Assembly (NCBI RefSeq): GCF_017356035.1
Contig: NZ_JAFIQX010000012.1
Location: 124,001-188,000 of the forward strand
Length of the DNA: 64,000 nt
Source: Longitalea luteola
GTDB taxonomy: Bacteria; Bacteroidota; Bacteroidia; Chitinophagales; Chitinophagaceae
Direction: 5' to 3'
This document shows, piece by piece, positions 53,490-61,611 of this stretch. The notes beneath the pieces are model-generated. The model was not told the DNA's origin and searched no databases. It saw only the letters and a program-made list of their open reading frames with translations. Position 1 is the first letter of the stretch, and the number at the start of each line of letters is the position of its first letter. The position numbers were made by a program, and so were the translations under genes.

Positions 53490-53873
53490 ATGCACATGTT
53501 TATTCGTAAAACGGCAGTTTTCTACCTGTTACTGCTAGTGCTGTTAAAGGTACTAGCGGCGCCGGTTATATACCTGCAATTCGAATGGAACAAGGCTTAT
53601 ATTGCCGCCAATTTGTGTGAGAACAGGAATAAACCAATCATGTCCTGCGGTGGTAAATGTCATTTGAACAAGCAATTATCCAAAGCCACTGAAACTTCAG
53701 ATCCTCAGACGCAAAAAGGAAATACCACTGTAGTGCTGCTCGACTATTGCGAATCGATCAAAGAGTTTTTATTCGATCCTGATCTTTCACTTTCCCAACC
53801 TTTTGAAACCTGGCTGCTCACCAATACTGCCAAAGGCCACTCCGGCAATGTTTTCCATCCTCCCATTGCTTAA
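53490..53873 (+). CDS. Small Cys-rich membrane-anchored protein of the copper cluster
   Basis: About 127 residues. One hydrophobic N-terminal segment (FYLLLLVLLKVLAAPVIYL) anchors it. Next comes the motif LCENRNKPIMSCGGKCHLNK: three Cys and one His in a short loop, a likely metal-binding site. The rest is polar with another Cys. I recognise the C-E-N..C-x-G-K-C-H-L-x-K-Q-L pattern as recurrent in small Bacteroidota proteins near metal uptake genes, but it has no assigned function. It is divergent from MbnP paralogue 1 and starts the plus-strand cluster leading to MbnP paralogue 2 and MbnH. Confidence 0.72.
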   Translation: MHMFIRKTAVFYLLLLVLLKVLAAPVIYLQFEWNKAYIAANLCENRNKPIMSCGGKCHLNKQLSKATETSDPQTQKGNTTVVLLDYCESIKEFLFDPDLSLSQPFETWLLTNTAKGHSGNVFHPPIA

Positions 53874-53925
53874 TGCCTCTATCATCTCGTAACAATTAAC
53901 AGCGAATTATTCAACAATACACCGT

Positions 53926-54069
53926 ATGGTCCGCCATCAACATGGGCATGATCCATACGTGCTGAGGAAGGTGCGTAAACGCCTCACCATTGCCATCTGG
54001 CTGGTACTGGCGCTTATTGTATACCTGCAGCACGATATACTCATGCGCCTGGTTCAAAACTTTTTTTAA
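53926..54069 (+). CDS. 47-residue His-rich single-pass membrane protein
   Basis: Frame MVRHQHGHDPYVLRKVRKRL followed by one TM helix (TIAIWLVLALIVYL) and a short tail ending VQNFF. The N-terminus has three His in six residues (HQHGHD), and the positive residues before the TM fit a cytoplasmic N-terminus. It lies in the copper cluster, 52 bases after the Cys-rich protein. It is short, but the charge pattern and TM segment make it likely to be real. Confidence 0.55.
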   Translation: MVRHQHGHDPYVLRKVRKRLTIAIWLVLALIVYLQHDILMRLVQNFF

Positions 54070-54212
54070 AACAAACCGCTTTTAAGGCAGGCGTGACGTG
54101 TAGATAAATACTTGCCGCTTGCCCGGGCAGTTCCTCATTTGCATGGTGGCTTATGCCAGCATGGAGGCTGTGCTTTGTCTTCTATTTTTCAATTAAACAA
54201 TATCAAAATACC

Positions 54213-55016
54213 ATGATCACTATAGCAGCTTTTATTATCATGATGTCGCTTCAAGCTCATAAAGAAGAGCCAAAGGGTGCTGAACCAACTATTGGCGCGA
54301 AAGCTATCCTGTCAATAGAATTCGACAATATCGTGGGTGAACAAAATCTCCAATTAAACACCGGCGCCTACACCAACGGTTCCGGTGAAAACTATTCGGT
54401 GAGCCTGCTTCAATATTTTATCAGCAATATCAGCGTTAAAAAAGCCGATGGTACGGTGTATACGGTGCCGCAGGACAGCAGTTATTTTCTCATCAAAGAA
54501 AGCGACCCAGCAGCCCGCTATGCCAAAGTACAGGTGCCGGAAGGGGAGTATAGTTCCATAACATTCGTATTGGGGGTCGACAGCCTGCGAAGCACCATGG
54601 ACATTAGCAAACGCACCGGTGTGCTGGAGCCTTCAGGCGGTATGGAAGACGGGATGTACTGGGGATGGAACAGCGGCTATATCTTCTTTAAATTCGAAGG
54701 TACTTCTCCACATGCCCCGGTAGATCCAACAGGGCAGCACAAGTTCAGGTACCATATTGGCGGCTTTGGCGGTTATGCCGCGCCCACGATAAACAATATC
54801 AGAACAATTACTATTGACCTTACAGCAGCCGGCAATGCAAAAGTCCGCAGCGGCCGCGTCAGCAATGTGCACTTACTGGTTGATCTTGCCAAACTGTTCA
54901 ATGGCAGTACGACTGTTCGGATTGCTGCCAATCCCACCGTCATGTTCAGCGCTTATAGCGCCAATATCGCCGACAATTTCAATAACATGTTCCGTCACGA
55001 CCATACCGAAAATTAA
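54213..55016 (+). CDS. MbnP-family protein (paralogue 2)
   Basis: About 267 residues from ATG 54213; a hydrophobic N-terminus (ITIAAFIIMMSLQA) acts as signal or anchor without a clear lipobox. It matches the MbnP family: AILSIEFDNIVGEQ, YSVSLLQYFISNISVKKADG, FVLGVDSLRSTMDISKRTG, and DGMYWGWNSGYIFFKFEG with W150 and W152. The C-terminus ends with ANIADNFNNMFRHDH. The MbnH-like gene starts 5 bases after its stop, the known partner arrangement. One of the tryptophans is the expected target for conversion to kynurenine. Confidence 0.88.
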   Translation: MITIAAFIIMMSLQAHKEEPKGAEPTIGAKAILSIEFDNIVGEQNLQLNTGAYTNGSGENYSVSLLQYFISNISVKKADGTVYTVPQDSSYFLIKESDPAARYAKVQVPEGEYSSITFVLGVDSLRSTMDISKRTGVLEPSGGMEDGMYWGWNSGYIFFKFEGTSPHAPVDPTGQHKFRYHIGGFGGYAAPTINNIRTITIDLTAAGNAKVRSGRVSNVHLLVDLAKLFNGSTTVRIAANPTVMFSAYSANIADNFNNMFRHDHTEN

Positions 55017-55021
55017 CCGCT

Positions 55022-56047
55022 ATGAACAAAAAACAGTTGTTGGTAATTGCCTTGGCCGCCGGTGGTTTGGCCTTCTCGAAGCAGGTAATAGATTCTTTTA
55101 CCGGGTTTAAAAAACCCGGTAATTTTCCCGATGCCATTTATCATTTCAAAACAAACGCCATCACCGAAGCGAAGTTTGAGCTTGGGCGGAAGCTGTTCTA
55201 TGAGCCGCGGTTTTCCCGCGACAATACCGTCAGCTGCGGCACCTGCCATATTCAATCGGCCGCTTTTACCCACCATGGTCATGATGTAAGTCATGGCATC
55301 GATGACCGGTTGGGAAAGCGCAATTCACCCCCGATCATGAACCTGGCATGGGGTAAAACATTTTTTTGGGATGGCGGGGTGTTTGATCTTGACCTGCAAC
55401 CAATAGTGCCTATTACCAACCCGGTTGAAATGGATGAAACAATGGATAACGTACTTAACAAGTTGCGTAACCATCGGGACTACCCGGGGTTGTTTAAGCA
55501 AGCGTTTGGGTCTGCGGTGATCAATGCGGAAAGGGTCATGAAAGCACTCTCGCAGTTTATGGTCATGCTGGTAAGCGCCAATTCGAAATATGACAGCGTA
55601 ATGCGCAAACAGGGCGTCCGCTTTACAGCTGCGGAACAACAGGGGTATGCGCTTTTTAAAACCCATTGCGGCAGCTGCCACAAAGAGCCCTTGTTTACCG
55701 ACGAATCTTTCCGCGACAATGGTATCGGCGCCGGCCCCAACAACGATGAAGGCAGATACCTCGTTACCCTAAATGACACCGACAAATACAAGTTCAAAGT
55801 TCCCGGTTTACGCAATCTCAGTTATACAGCGCCTTATATGCACGATGGGCGTTTTATTACCTTGCGGGCAGTGCTGGAGCATTATACCAGCCATATCAAG
55901 AACACGCCGAACCTTGATCCCTTGCTTAAACCAACAGGCGCCCCCGGGTTAAAACTCACAGCGGCTGAGCAATCAAATATCATTACCTTCCTGTTAACAT
56001 TGAACGATAAAGATTTTATCACCGATAAAAGGTTTTCTGAACCATAA
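55022..56047 (+). CDS. MbnH/MauG-like di-haem cytochrome c peroxidase
   Basis: Protein of 341 residues with an N-terminal hydrophobic signal. Two c-type haem motifs: CGTCH (C72, C75, H76) and CGSCH (C216, C219, H220). It has the typical CCP/MauG fold segments RKLFYEPRFSRDNTVSC, HHGHDVSHGIDDRLGKRNSPP, DLDLQPIVPITNPVEM and PGLRNLSYTAPYMHDGRF. Since it is translated immediately after an MbnP gene it is probably the MbnH partner, which oxidises tryptophan in MbnP through a bis-Fe(IV)-like state in the characterised homologue. A plain cytochrome c peroxidase is the alternative. Confidence 0.9.
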   Translation: MNKKQLLVIALAAGGLAFSKQVIDSFTGFKKPGNFPDAIYHFKTNAITEAKFELGRKLFYEPRFSRDNTVSCGTCHIQSAAFTHHGHDVSHGIDDRLGKRNSPPIMNLAWGKTFFWDGGVFDLDLQPIVPITNPVEMDETMDNVLNKLRNHRDYPGLFKQAFGSAVINAERVMKALSQFMVMLVSANSKYDSVMRKQGVRFTAAEQQGYALFKTHCGSCHKEPLFTDESFRDNGIGAGPNNDEGRYLVTLNDTDKYKFKVPGLRNLSYTAPYMHDGRFITLRAVLEHYTSHIKNTPNLDPLLKPTGAPGLKLTAAEQSNIITFLLTLNDKDFITDKRFSEP

Positions 56048-56056
56048 CATGAACCA

Positions 56057-56707
56057 ATGAAAAACAAATCTGTTTATGTGTTGTTCCTGCTGCTCATAAC
56101 AACCGCCTGCAATAACCAACCGGGCAGCAATAAGCCTGCAACCAACAGCCACGAACATCATAATAGCACTTCCAGAAAGGCCTATGGTGCAACACGCGAC
56201 TATGCTGACAGTGTAAACGAGGGCATCATTGCAGTGGATACCCTGAAAGGAAGTCCCCAACGGGTCGCGATGGCCAACATTGGCAATGCCCATGTGCATA
56301 TTGAGTACCATTCGCCCGGCGTAAAGAACAGGGTAATATGGGGTGGACTGGTGCCATACGACCAGGTGTGGGTAAGTGGCGCACACAATGCTACGGCTAT
56401 TGATTTTTCGAAGGACGTAGTAATAATGGGTAATCCGGTAAAAGCCGGTACATACGCCTTCTTCACCATTCCGGGTAAAGAAAACTGGACGGTGATCCTG
56501 AACACCCGGTACGATCAGCACCTGGCCGATGAATACAATCAAAAAGAAGATCTAGCCAGGTACCAGGTAACCCCGGTTAAATTAGATAAACCGGTTCCTC
56601 GTTTAACGTATGGCGTTTACCGAGATACCGATACAACCGGTAGCATCGAGCTTACCTGGGAAAAAATAAAACTGGTGCTGCCTGTGACGGCTACGCGAAA
56701 ACGGTAG
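56057..56707 (+). CDS. DUF2911 domain lipoprotein
   Basis: Lipoprotein of 216 residues with lipobox ITTAC (Cys18), then a His-rich linker (NSHEHHNS). Residues about 70-215 match DUF2911: AHVHIEYHSPGVKNRVIWGG, VPYDQVWVSGAHNATAIDFS, VKAGTYAFFTIPG, NTRYDQHLADEYNQKEDLAR, and the last strand GSIELTWEKIKLVLPV. Its function is unknown. It lies 9 bases after the MbnH-like gene and 46 before SCO, so it belongs to the same unit; the His-rich linker may bind metal. Confidence 0.87.
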   Translation: MKNKSVYVLFLLLITTACNNQPGSNKPATNSHEHHNSTSRKAYGATRDYADSVNEGIIAVDTLKGSPQRVAMANIGNAHVHIEYHSPGVKNRVIWGGLVPYDQVWVSGAHNATAIDFSKDVVIMGNPVKAGTYAFFTIPGKENWTVILNTRYDQHLADEYNQKEDLARYQVTPVKLDKPVPRLTYGVYRDTDTTGSIELTWEKIKLVLPVTATRKR

Positions 56708-56753
56708 CGTTGGGTAAATTAATGATACATCTTTCTTTATTTTAAGCGATACA

Positions 56754-57371
56754 ATGACAAAGATCACTAAGAGTATTATAATAGGGTTCCTCATTCTTAC
56801 TACGCTTGGACTGGCCGGGTTCTTATACACCCTGGTTATGCATACCAGCAACCTGCCGGTATTGGGCGAACCAGGCCATACAGCAGGCGCTTTTGCATTT
56901 TATAATCAGGCCGGAAAAAAGATAACCGAAAAAGACATCGCCGGAAAGGTTACTGTGGCTGAATATTTTTTCACCTCGTGCCCCGGCATTTGCAAAGTTA
57001 TGAGTCGCCATCTTAAAGAGGTTTACCAGGCATTTAAGGACAGAGAAGATTTTGCCATTCTATCTCATACGGTAGATCCTGAAACCGATTCGGTACCGGT
57101 GCTCGCGAACTACGCCAGGCAGCTAAAGGCCGAGGCGCCTGCGTGGCAATTTCTTACAGGTAACAAATATGACTTGTATACAATGGCCAGGCAGGATTAT
57201 CTCCTGGCAGTGGAAGATACAGTAGAAGCCGGTTCGAAGGAAGATTTTATTCATACGGAGTATGTGGCGCTGCTTGACAAAAAACGCCGCATAAGAGGTT
57301 TTTATGACGCCACCAATAAAAAGAGCGTTGATCAATTGGTGAATGATATCAGCGCTCTTTTGAAAGAGTAA
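56754..57371 (+). CDS. SCO1/SenC-family copper chaperone
   Basis: Protein of 205 residues anchored by an N-terminal TM helix (about 8-28). The thioredoxin-like SCO domain contains CPGIC (C76, C80) and H167 in HTEYVALLD, the three copper ligands of SCO proteins, plus ILSHTVDPETDSV. SCO proteins deliver copper to cytochrome oxidase or reduce its ligand cysteines. Its place at the end of an MbnP/MbnH cluster supports a copper-handling role for the whole unit. Confidence 0.9.
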   Translation: MTKITKSIIIGFLILTTLGLAGFLYTLVMHTSNLPVLGEPGHTAGAFAFYNQAGKKITEKDIAGKVTVAEYFFTSCPGICKVMSRHLKEVYQAFKDREDFAILSHTVDPETDSVPVLANYARQLKAEAPAWQFLTGNKYDLYTMARQDYLLAVEDTVEAGSKEDFIHTEYVALLDKKRRIRGFYDATNKKSVDQLVNDISALLKE

Positions 57372-57376
57372 TTCAT

Positions 57377-57420
57377 AAAAAAAAAGCTGCCATTGTTTGA
57401 AGTGTTCCTGGCAGCCCCGT
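57377..57420. terminator. Bidirectional terminator, SCO / PEP mutase genes
   Basis: GCTGCCA (57386-57392) and TGGCAGC (57409-57415) are perfect arms around a 16-base loop. A run of A on the left (T on the minus strand) makes it strong for the minus gene; CCCGTTTTTC follows on the plus side. Confidence 0.85.
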
Positions 57421-57439
57421 TTTTCATGGCTACTTTTAA

Positions 57440-58216
57440 TTAGTTCAACAATGCTCCAAAATTTTTTGCTTCCTGAACGGAACGCACTAAAACCGGCGCC
57501 TGGTTATACACCTTATTAAACAGGAACGGTCCCATACTTACCCGCTTTACACCCAGCTGCTGCAGGATATCGAAATCGGGCAGTCCCGGTATACACATTA
57601 CATTGATGGGAAGTTTTGTATTCTTTACCGCCGCTGCTATGTCGGCCTCTTTACTGATAAAAGGTAAAAAGATGCCGTCGGCGCCGGAGCTTCCGTATAA
57701 GAGTAGCCGTGCAGCCGTTTCTGCCTGCGGGTTCGCCACTTTCAATAAATACGTATCGCAACGAATATTGATAAAGATCTCCAGCCCGTCGGCTGCCAGT
57801 TTGTTTTTGATAAAAGCAATCCTGTTGGCAAAAGTTTTCGCGTCCTGCAACACCCTTGCCGATCCTGCCATCATTGAATCTTCAATGTTGATGCCTGCTA
57901 CACCCGTGTCGATCAGTTTACGGATGTTGGCATAAATAGCTTCGTCCGTATTGCCATAACCCATTTCCAGATCTACCGTCACCGGTATTTGAACCGTGGC
58001 GGTTATGCGCCGAATGATCAGTAAATACTCGTCAAAAGGCATAGCTTCGCCGTCGTCATAGCCCAGGCTGTTGGCTACTGCTGCACTGGACGTGGCAACA
58101 GCGGGATAATTTTCCTGTTGAACAAGCTGGGCGCTTTTGGCGTTCCAGGCATTGGGTAATACCAATAGCTCGGGTGAATAATGTAATTCTTTGAATTGTT
58201 GAAATGAGGATGTCAT
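57440..58216 (-). CDS. Isocitrate lyase/PEP mutase-family protein
   Basis: About 258 residues from ATG 58216 (MTSSFQQFKELHY); the longer frame adds an implausible hydrophobic leader. TIM-barrel of the PEP mutase/isocitrate lyase superfamily: VLPNAWNAKSAQLV, VATSSAAVANSLGYDDGEAM, VTVDLEMGYGNTDEAIYANI with catalytic Asp/Glu, GINIEDSM, and ADGIFLPF. The KxCGH motif of isocitrate lyase is absent, as in the widely distributed 'PEP mutase-like' group with C-C lyase or hydrolase activities. The exact reaction is unknown. Confidence 0.88.
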   Translation of the reverse strand: MTSSFQQFKELHYSPELLVLPNAWNAKSAQLVQQENYPAVATSSAAVANSLGYDDGEAMPFDEYLLIIRRITATVQIPVTVDLEMGYGNTDEAIYANIRKLIDTGVAGINIEDSMMAGSARVLQDAKTFANRIAFIKNKLAADGLEIFINIRCDTYLLKVANPQAETAARLLLYGSSGADGIFLPFISKEADIAAAVKNTKLPINVMCIPGLPDFDILQQLGVKRVSMGPFLFNKVYNQAPVLVRSVQEAKNFGALLN

Positions 58217-58335
58217 AATTTTCTGGATAAGTAAACGTATGTATTGTAATATGAAAACGTGCCGGACAATCCCGGTTACTTTCTCCAAAATTAGCCGCAA
58301 TAAAAATAACACAATTGTATAAATCGGAAGCGTAG

Positions 58336-58554
58336 CTGCAGGCACGAAAACGTATCGATCACCTTCTGGTAAAAGAAAACGAACCGGGAGAAGTGATCAA
58401 TGATTTCGTCTTCTCTAAATTGGAAGAGGCATTTGTAATTTGTGAAGGAATGCTTGAGCATTAACTTAGGCCGCACTATGAATACACAGACTATAACTTC
58501 CAGTTTGATAAGCCGCTCATTGATCGGCTGATCGGCCGGTATAAATATTACTAA
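58336..58554 (+). pseudogene. Remnant of a decayed gene with in-frame stops
   Basis: One reading frame gives protein-like sequence interrupted by a stop: KRIDHLLVKENEPGEVINDF followed by VFSKLEEAFVICEGMLEH, a TAA at 58462-58464, then in the same frame PHYEYTDYNFQFDKPLIDRL ending at TAA 58552-58554. A TAG at 58333 also interrupts the frame upstream, and there is no start codon. The composition is that of a real coding region, not random. I cannot name the family. Confidence 0.4.
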
Positions 58555-58560
58555 GAAAGA

Positions 58561-58956
58561 TCATTGAAAAAGCACAATACTTTCAGCCAGGAAACTGCTG
58601 CTTACTTGGAATGTTGCAGTTTGTTGGATCAGATCGGCATAACCATCATTCCTATGGTTCGTATAAACACCGTATGCATCCAGGCTATAACCTATAACGC
58701 CATCCTGGGTGAGAAAGAGATATATTATAGCTTCGTCCGCAGGGTCAGACGCACCCTCAAACCGGTAGGTTTTTATGATCTTAATGTCATGCTGGCTATA
58801 AGACTTCCCATTGAGATTTAACTGTCCGGCTCCATTGATGACAAATTCATTGTCCTGGTTTTTTAATTTCAGCTTATTAAGGACCGAACTTATTGTATCC
58901 ATTTCGCCGGCGGGCATATCATTGACTTTATTAATGGGGTATGTTAAATTTTGCAT
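58561..58956 (-). CDS. Small conserved Bacteroidota protein (YRFEG-DP family)
   Basis: Cytoplasmic protein of 131 residues. The central part matches a small family frequent in Bacteroidota with the pattern IIKTYRFEGASDPADEAIIY, then F-L-T-Q-D-G-x-x-G-Y-S-L-D-A-Y-G-V-Y-T. Members are often mis-labelled 'phosphoribosylpyrophosphate synthetase' though they lack that fold. The function is unknown. It is followed by no partner on the same strand; the coiled-coil gene is 12 bases upstream. Confidence 0.75.
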   Translation of the reverse strand: MQNLTYPINKVNDMPAGEMDTISSVLNKLKLKNQDNEFVINGAGQLNLNGKSYSQHDIKIIKTYRFEGASDPADEAIIYLFLTQDGVIGYSLDAYGVYTNHRNDGYADLIQQTATFQVSSSFLAESIVLFQ

Positions 58957-58968
58957 CTGTAAAATATT

Positions 58969-59418
58969 TTAGTACGGTATGGTGTCGGTAGCTGTACGTT
59001 TGTTCATTCCGTCTCTTATCTGTTTATATAGTTTGACCTCATTGTCAGCGATCCTGTTCTCCAAATGACGGATATCCTTATTTAATTTGTCCAGGTTTTC
59101 TGCTTCATTTCTAGCATCCCTCGAATCTCTTTTGGCATCACCGGCTTTGTTCTTCGCTTTTCTGGCCAGTTTCTTATTATTGGGATCATCACTTAATTTA
59201 TCTGCGGCGCTGGAATTTTTATGCGCAGAATTTTGTGCTTTTTCTGAAGCCATCCGTTTACTGCTTACCTGTTGTTCAAGCTGATTTTGGAGTTTGCCCA
59301 ATTTTAATTGATCCTTACTTATTTCCGACACCAATGAAAGAGAATCCGTGTTTACCTGGCCTGATATTGACATGCAAAACAGCAAGCCACTCGAGATCAA
59401 TAGCGATAGTTTTTTCAT
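58969..59418 (-). CDS. Exported coiled-coil protein of unknown function
   Basis: Protein of 149 residues with a signal peptide (ISSGLLFCMSISGQ). Residues about 28-140 are almost entirely charged and helical, rich in Lys, Asp, Ala and Asn, with heptad-like spacing (DQLKLGKLQNQLEQQ, ENLDKLNKDIRHLENRIADN). It is probably a periplasmic coiled coil. No family is recognised. It lies 12 bases upstream of the YRFEG-DP protein gene on the same strand, so the two are likely co-transcribed. Confidence 0.7.
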   Translation of the reverse strand: MKKLSLLISSGLLFCMSISGQVNTDSLSLVSEISKDQLKLGKLQNQLEQQVSSKRMASEKAQNSAHKNSSAADKLSDDPNNKKLARKAKNKAGDAKRDSRDARNEAENLDKLNKDIRHLENRIADNEVKLYKQIRDGMNKRTATDTIPY

Positions 59419-59826
59419 TAGGTAAAGGTGGCTTTCTTTTTCTTCCCGGTCATTATAAAATTATAAATAAGTATTACATCATTCACACATTTCGAAGCGG
59501 CGGCCGGCGTTGCTGCAGTAAAGCTGGTTTCTGCTCTTTGTTTCAGGATAAACTGCCCGGCCCTGGGAATAATTTTTCCCATTAAGTTGTGGCGGGTGCA
59601 TCAACGATAATTTTTGTTAAAGTTTCTAAAGAAAGCGGTTCTGTGAGGCGATGATCGGGGAGGGTAGAGGCGGATTTGGATGAACTGAATCAGCGTCATT
59701 AATTCGCAAAGAGGATAAATAAGGCGGATTTTACGTACATTTAAGTACTGAACGCCGGTATGCCGGGGCTGCCTCTCTAAGTTGGTAAAATGAATACGTG
59801 CCTGTAATCTTAGTAAATATGCTTCA
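59419..59826. other. Intergenic region, nothing recognised
   Basis: About 410 bases upstream of both the coiled-coil gene (minus) and the HMA-AraC gene (plus). No gene, terminator or strong promoter is seen. Confidence 0.4.
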
Positions 59827-60387
59827 TTGATCCTGTATATAAAAAATATGGTTTGTATCCGCTGTAAGACGGTCGTAAAAGATGAGTTAGCAAAACTGGG
59901 ATTCCATTATACTTCAGTTGAATTAGGCGAAGTTGAAGTCATTGAGGAAATTTCAGTAGAACAACACGAACAGATAAAAAAAGCGTTATTGAGATCGGGC
60001 CTCGAATTAATGGACGACAAAAAGAGCATCCTGATCCAAAAAATAAAAAATGTCATTATTGAATTAGTTCATTATTCAGAGGAGCCTTTGACAATAAACT
60101 TTTCTGAATATTTAAGCCGGAAGTTACACTACGATTACACATACCTGGCCAATCTTTTTTCAGAAGTACAGGGTACCACGATTGAAAAGTTCCTGATCGC
60201 CCACAAAATTGAAAAGGTAAAAGAACTACTCGTATATAACGAGTTGAATCTAACCGAGATCGCTCACCGAATGCATTATAGCGGTGTAGCACACCTTTCG
60301 GCGCAGTTCAAGAAAGTAACCGGTCTTACTCCTTCCCATTTTAAACAGCTTAAAAATAAACGACGATCCATGCTGGATGAATTATGA
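59827..60387 (+). CDS. AraC-family regulator with N-terminal HMA-like domain
   Basis: Protein of 186 residues. The N-terminus LYIKNMVCIRCKTVVKDEL is the first strand, metal loop (C10-x-x-C13) and first helix of a heavy-metal-associated (HMA) fold; the remaining strands end near residue 60. Residues about 85-180 are the AraC DNA-binding domain (LNLTEIAHRMHYSGVAHLSA, QFKKVTGLTPSHFKQLK). The TTG at 59827 is the best start: the next ATG (59848) would remove the first strand of the HMA fold, and there is no upstream ATG in frame. Such HMA-AraC fusions are frequent in Bacteroidota and are thought to sense metal ions; the target genes are unknown. Confidence 0.88.
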   Translation: MILYIKNMVCIRCKTVVKDELAKLGFHYTSVELGEVEVIEEISVEQHEQIKKALLRSGLELMDDKKSILIQKIKNVIIELVHYSEEPLTINFSEYLSRKLHYDYTYLANLFSEVQGTTIEKFLIAHKIEKVKELLVYNELNLTEIAHRMHYSGVAHLSAQFKKVTGLTPSHFKQLKNKRRSMLDEL

Positions 60388-60403
60388 ATATTAATTTCTC
60401 TTC

Positions 60404-60543
60404 ATGCTACTTAAAAGATCTTATATATATATATACCACTTTATTACAACTTTTTTTTGTGCATAGCATTGTCAATCATCTTGTTCATTATTCCGGTAAT
60501 TATTTATACAACTTCCAGGGATGAAAAGGAAGCGCTGAAATAA
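60404..60543 (+). pseudogene. Possible small membrane protein gene with a T-tract frameshift
   Basis: ATG at 60404 opens a frame that stops after 20 codons. Adding one base in the T8 tract (60451-60458) would continue it into LCIALSIILFIIPVIIYTTS, then RDEKEALK and stop at 60543. The result would be a 46-residue single-pass membrane protein. A hairpin follows (outer arms 60546-60550 and 60574-60578). This may be a decayed gene, a slippage-switched gene or chance. Confidence 0.25.
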
Positions 60544-60643
60544 AAGGGCCGTGAGCTGCTCATTTTATGAGGAGGCCCGGTTTTGCGGGATGAGGTGTAT
60601 TATTCGTGTCGTTCGTGCCGGGCGAAAAATGGAATTAAAATTA

Positions 60644-61528
60644 TCAGTGAAGTATAAGGGATATGATGTCCTCTTTAGCTTTTTTTGATTCCCGGAAATT
60701 TAAAAACATCCATCCGTGGAACATATTCTCATATTCCTGGTAATTGATCTCAATTTCTTTTGATGCTGCCAGTGCCTTTAATTTTCTTGTATCGGCTACC
60801 AGTATATCCTTTGTTCCAATAAAAACTGATATTTTTCCCAATCCTTCAAGCGGCCCGTATATCGGGCTTAATAAATAATGATCAGGGCTTGCGTCCCCGG
60901 CATATTTTTTTCCCGCCTGCCGAAGCCCTTCTATACCTAATAAAGGCTCAAAGCCGCTCACCTCATATATGCCCGGGTTGCTGAGTGTTATATCCAGCCA
61001 GGGCGACAATAGAATGATTTGGTATGGTTGAACTACCTGCTCATGCTTCAATTTTTGAGCCAGGGCCAGGGCAAACCCGCCACCCGATGAATCGCCCATA
61101 AGAATAACGTGGCGGTCGTTCCCCGCAGCAATCAACTGGTGGTAAAGAACGGAAGCTAATGAAAAAGATTCCTTATAAGTATGGTCTGGCGCCAATGGAT
61201 AATCAGGTGCTGTAACCGTGCAGCCGGTCTTATTTACCAATTCCGCCAGGAACTCCCAATGAAAAATAACAAAGCTTTGCACATAAGCCCCCCCGTGTAA
61301 ATAAAGGATGTGTTTAGCATTTTCCTTTTTGCTTTTTGGGCTTAAGGTAAACACATTTCGATTATTTATCTGAAATTCGTGAACGTGACAGGATCGTTTA
61401 ATTTTAGATGGTGGTTTCGGGCAACTGAACAGGCCGGTTTTTCCAGACGCAAATTGCTTTCTGAGAAATCTTTTTTTACTGATGATGCTCAGGAGAAGAT
61501 TGAATAATTTGCTTTGTGCACTTGCCAC
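60644..61528 (-). CDS. Alpha/beta hydrolase of the hormone-sensitive-lipase family
   Basis: Protein of 294 residues, no signal peptide. Oxyanion motif HGGAY (H78), nucleophile GDSSGG (Ser147), then acid residue Asp in GTKDILVADTRKL and catalytic His in FHGWMF near residue 270, all in the order of HSL/GDXG esterases. PDYPLAPDHTYKES is also typical of the family. The natural ester is unknown. The gene is divergent, 83 bases from an acyltransferase-like gene, and a DUF6320 gene follows that; these three types recur together in other bacteria. Confidence 0.9.
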   Translation of the reverse strand: MASAQSKLFNLLLSIISKKRFLRKQFASGKTGLFSCPKPPSKIKRSCHVHEFQINNRNVFTLSPKSKKENAKHILYLHGGAYVQSFVIFHWEFLAELVNKTGCTVTAPDYPLAPDHTYKESFSLASVLYHQLIAAGNDRHVILMGDSSGGGFALALAQKLKHEQVVQPYQIILLSPWLDITLSNPGIYEVSGFEPLLGIEGLRQAGKKYAGDASPDHYLLSPIYGPLEGLGKISVFIGTKDILVADTRKLKALAASKEIEINYQEYENMFHGWMFLNFRESKKAKEDIISLILH

Positions 61529-61611
61529 TGCTTAAAAGTTAATAGATCTGAATTTGTAAAAAGAATGATAAGATCCGGCCCGCAGGTGAAGATACATACA
61601 ATAACCCAGCT

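Noticed and set aside
60421-60440. (TA)n repeat as a microsatellite of interest by itself
   Set aside because: Short AT-rich run; it is only noted together with the neighbouring T tract.
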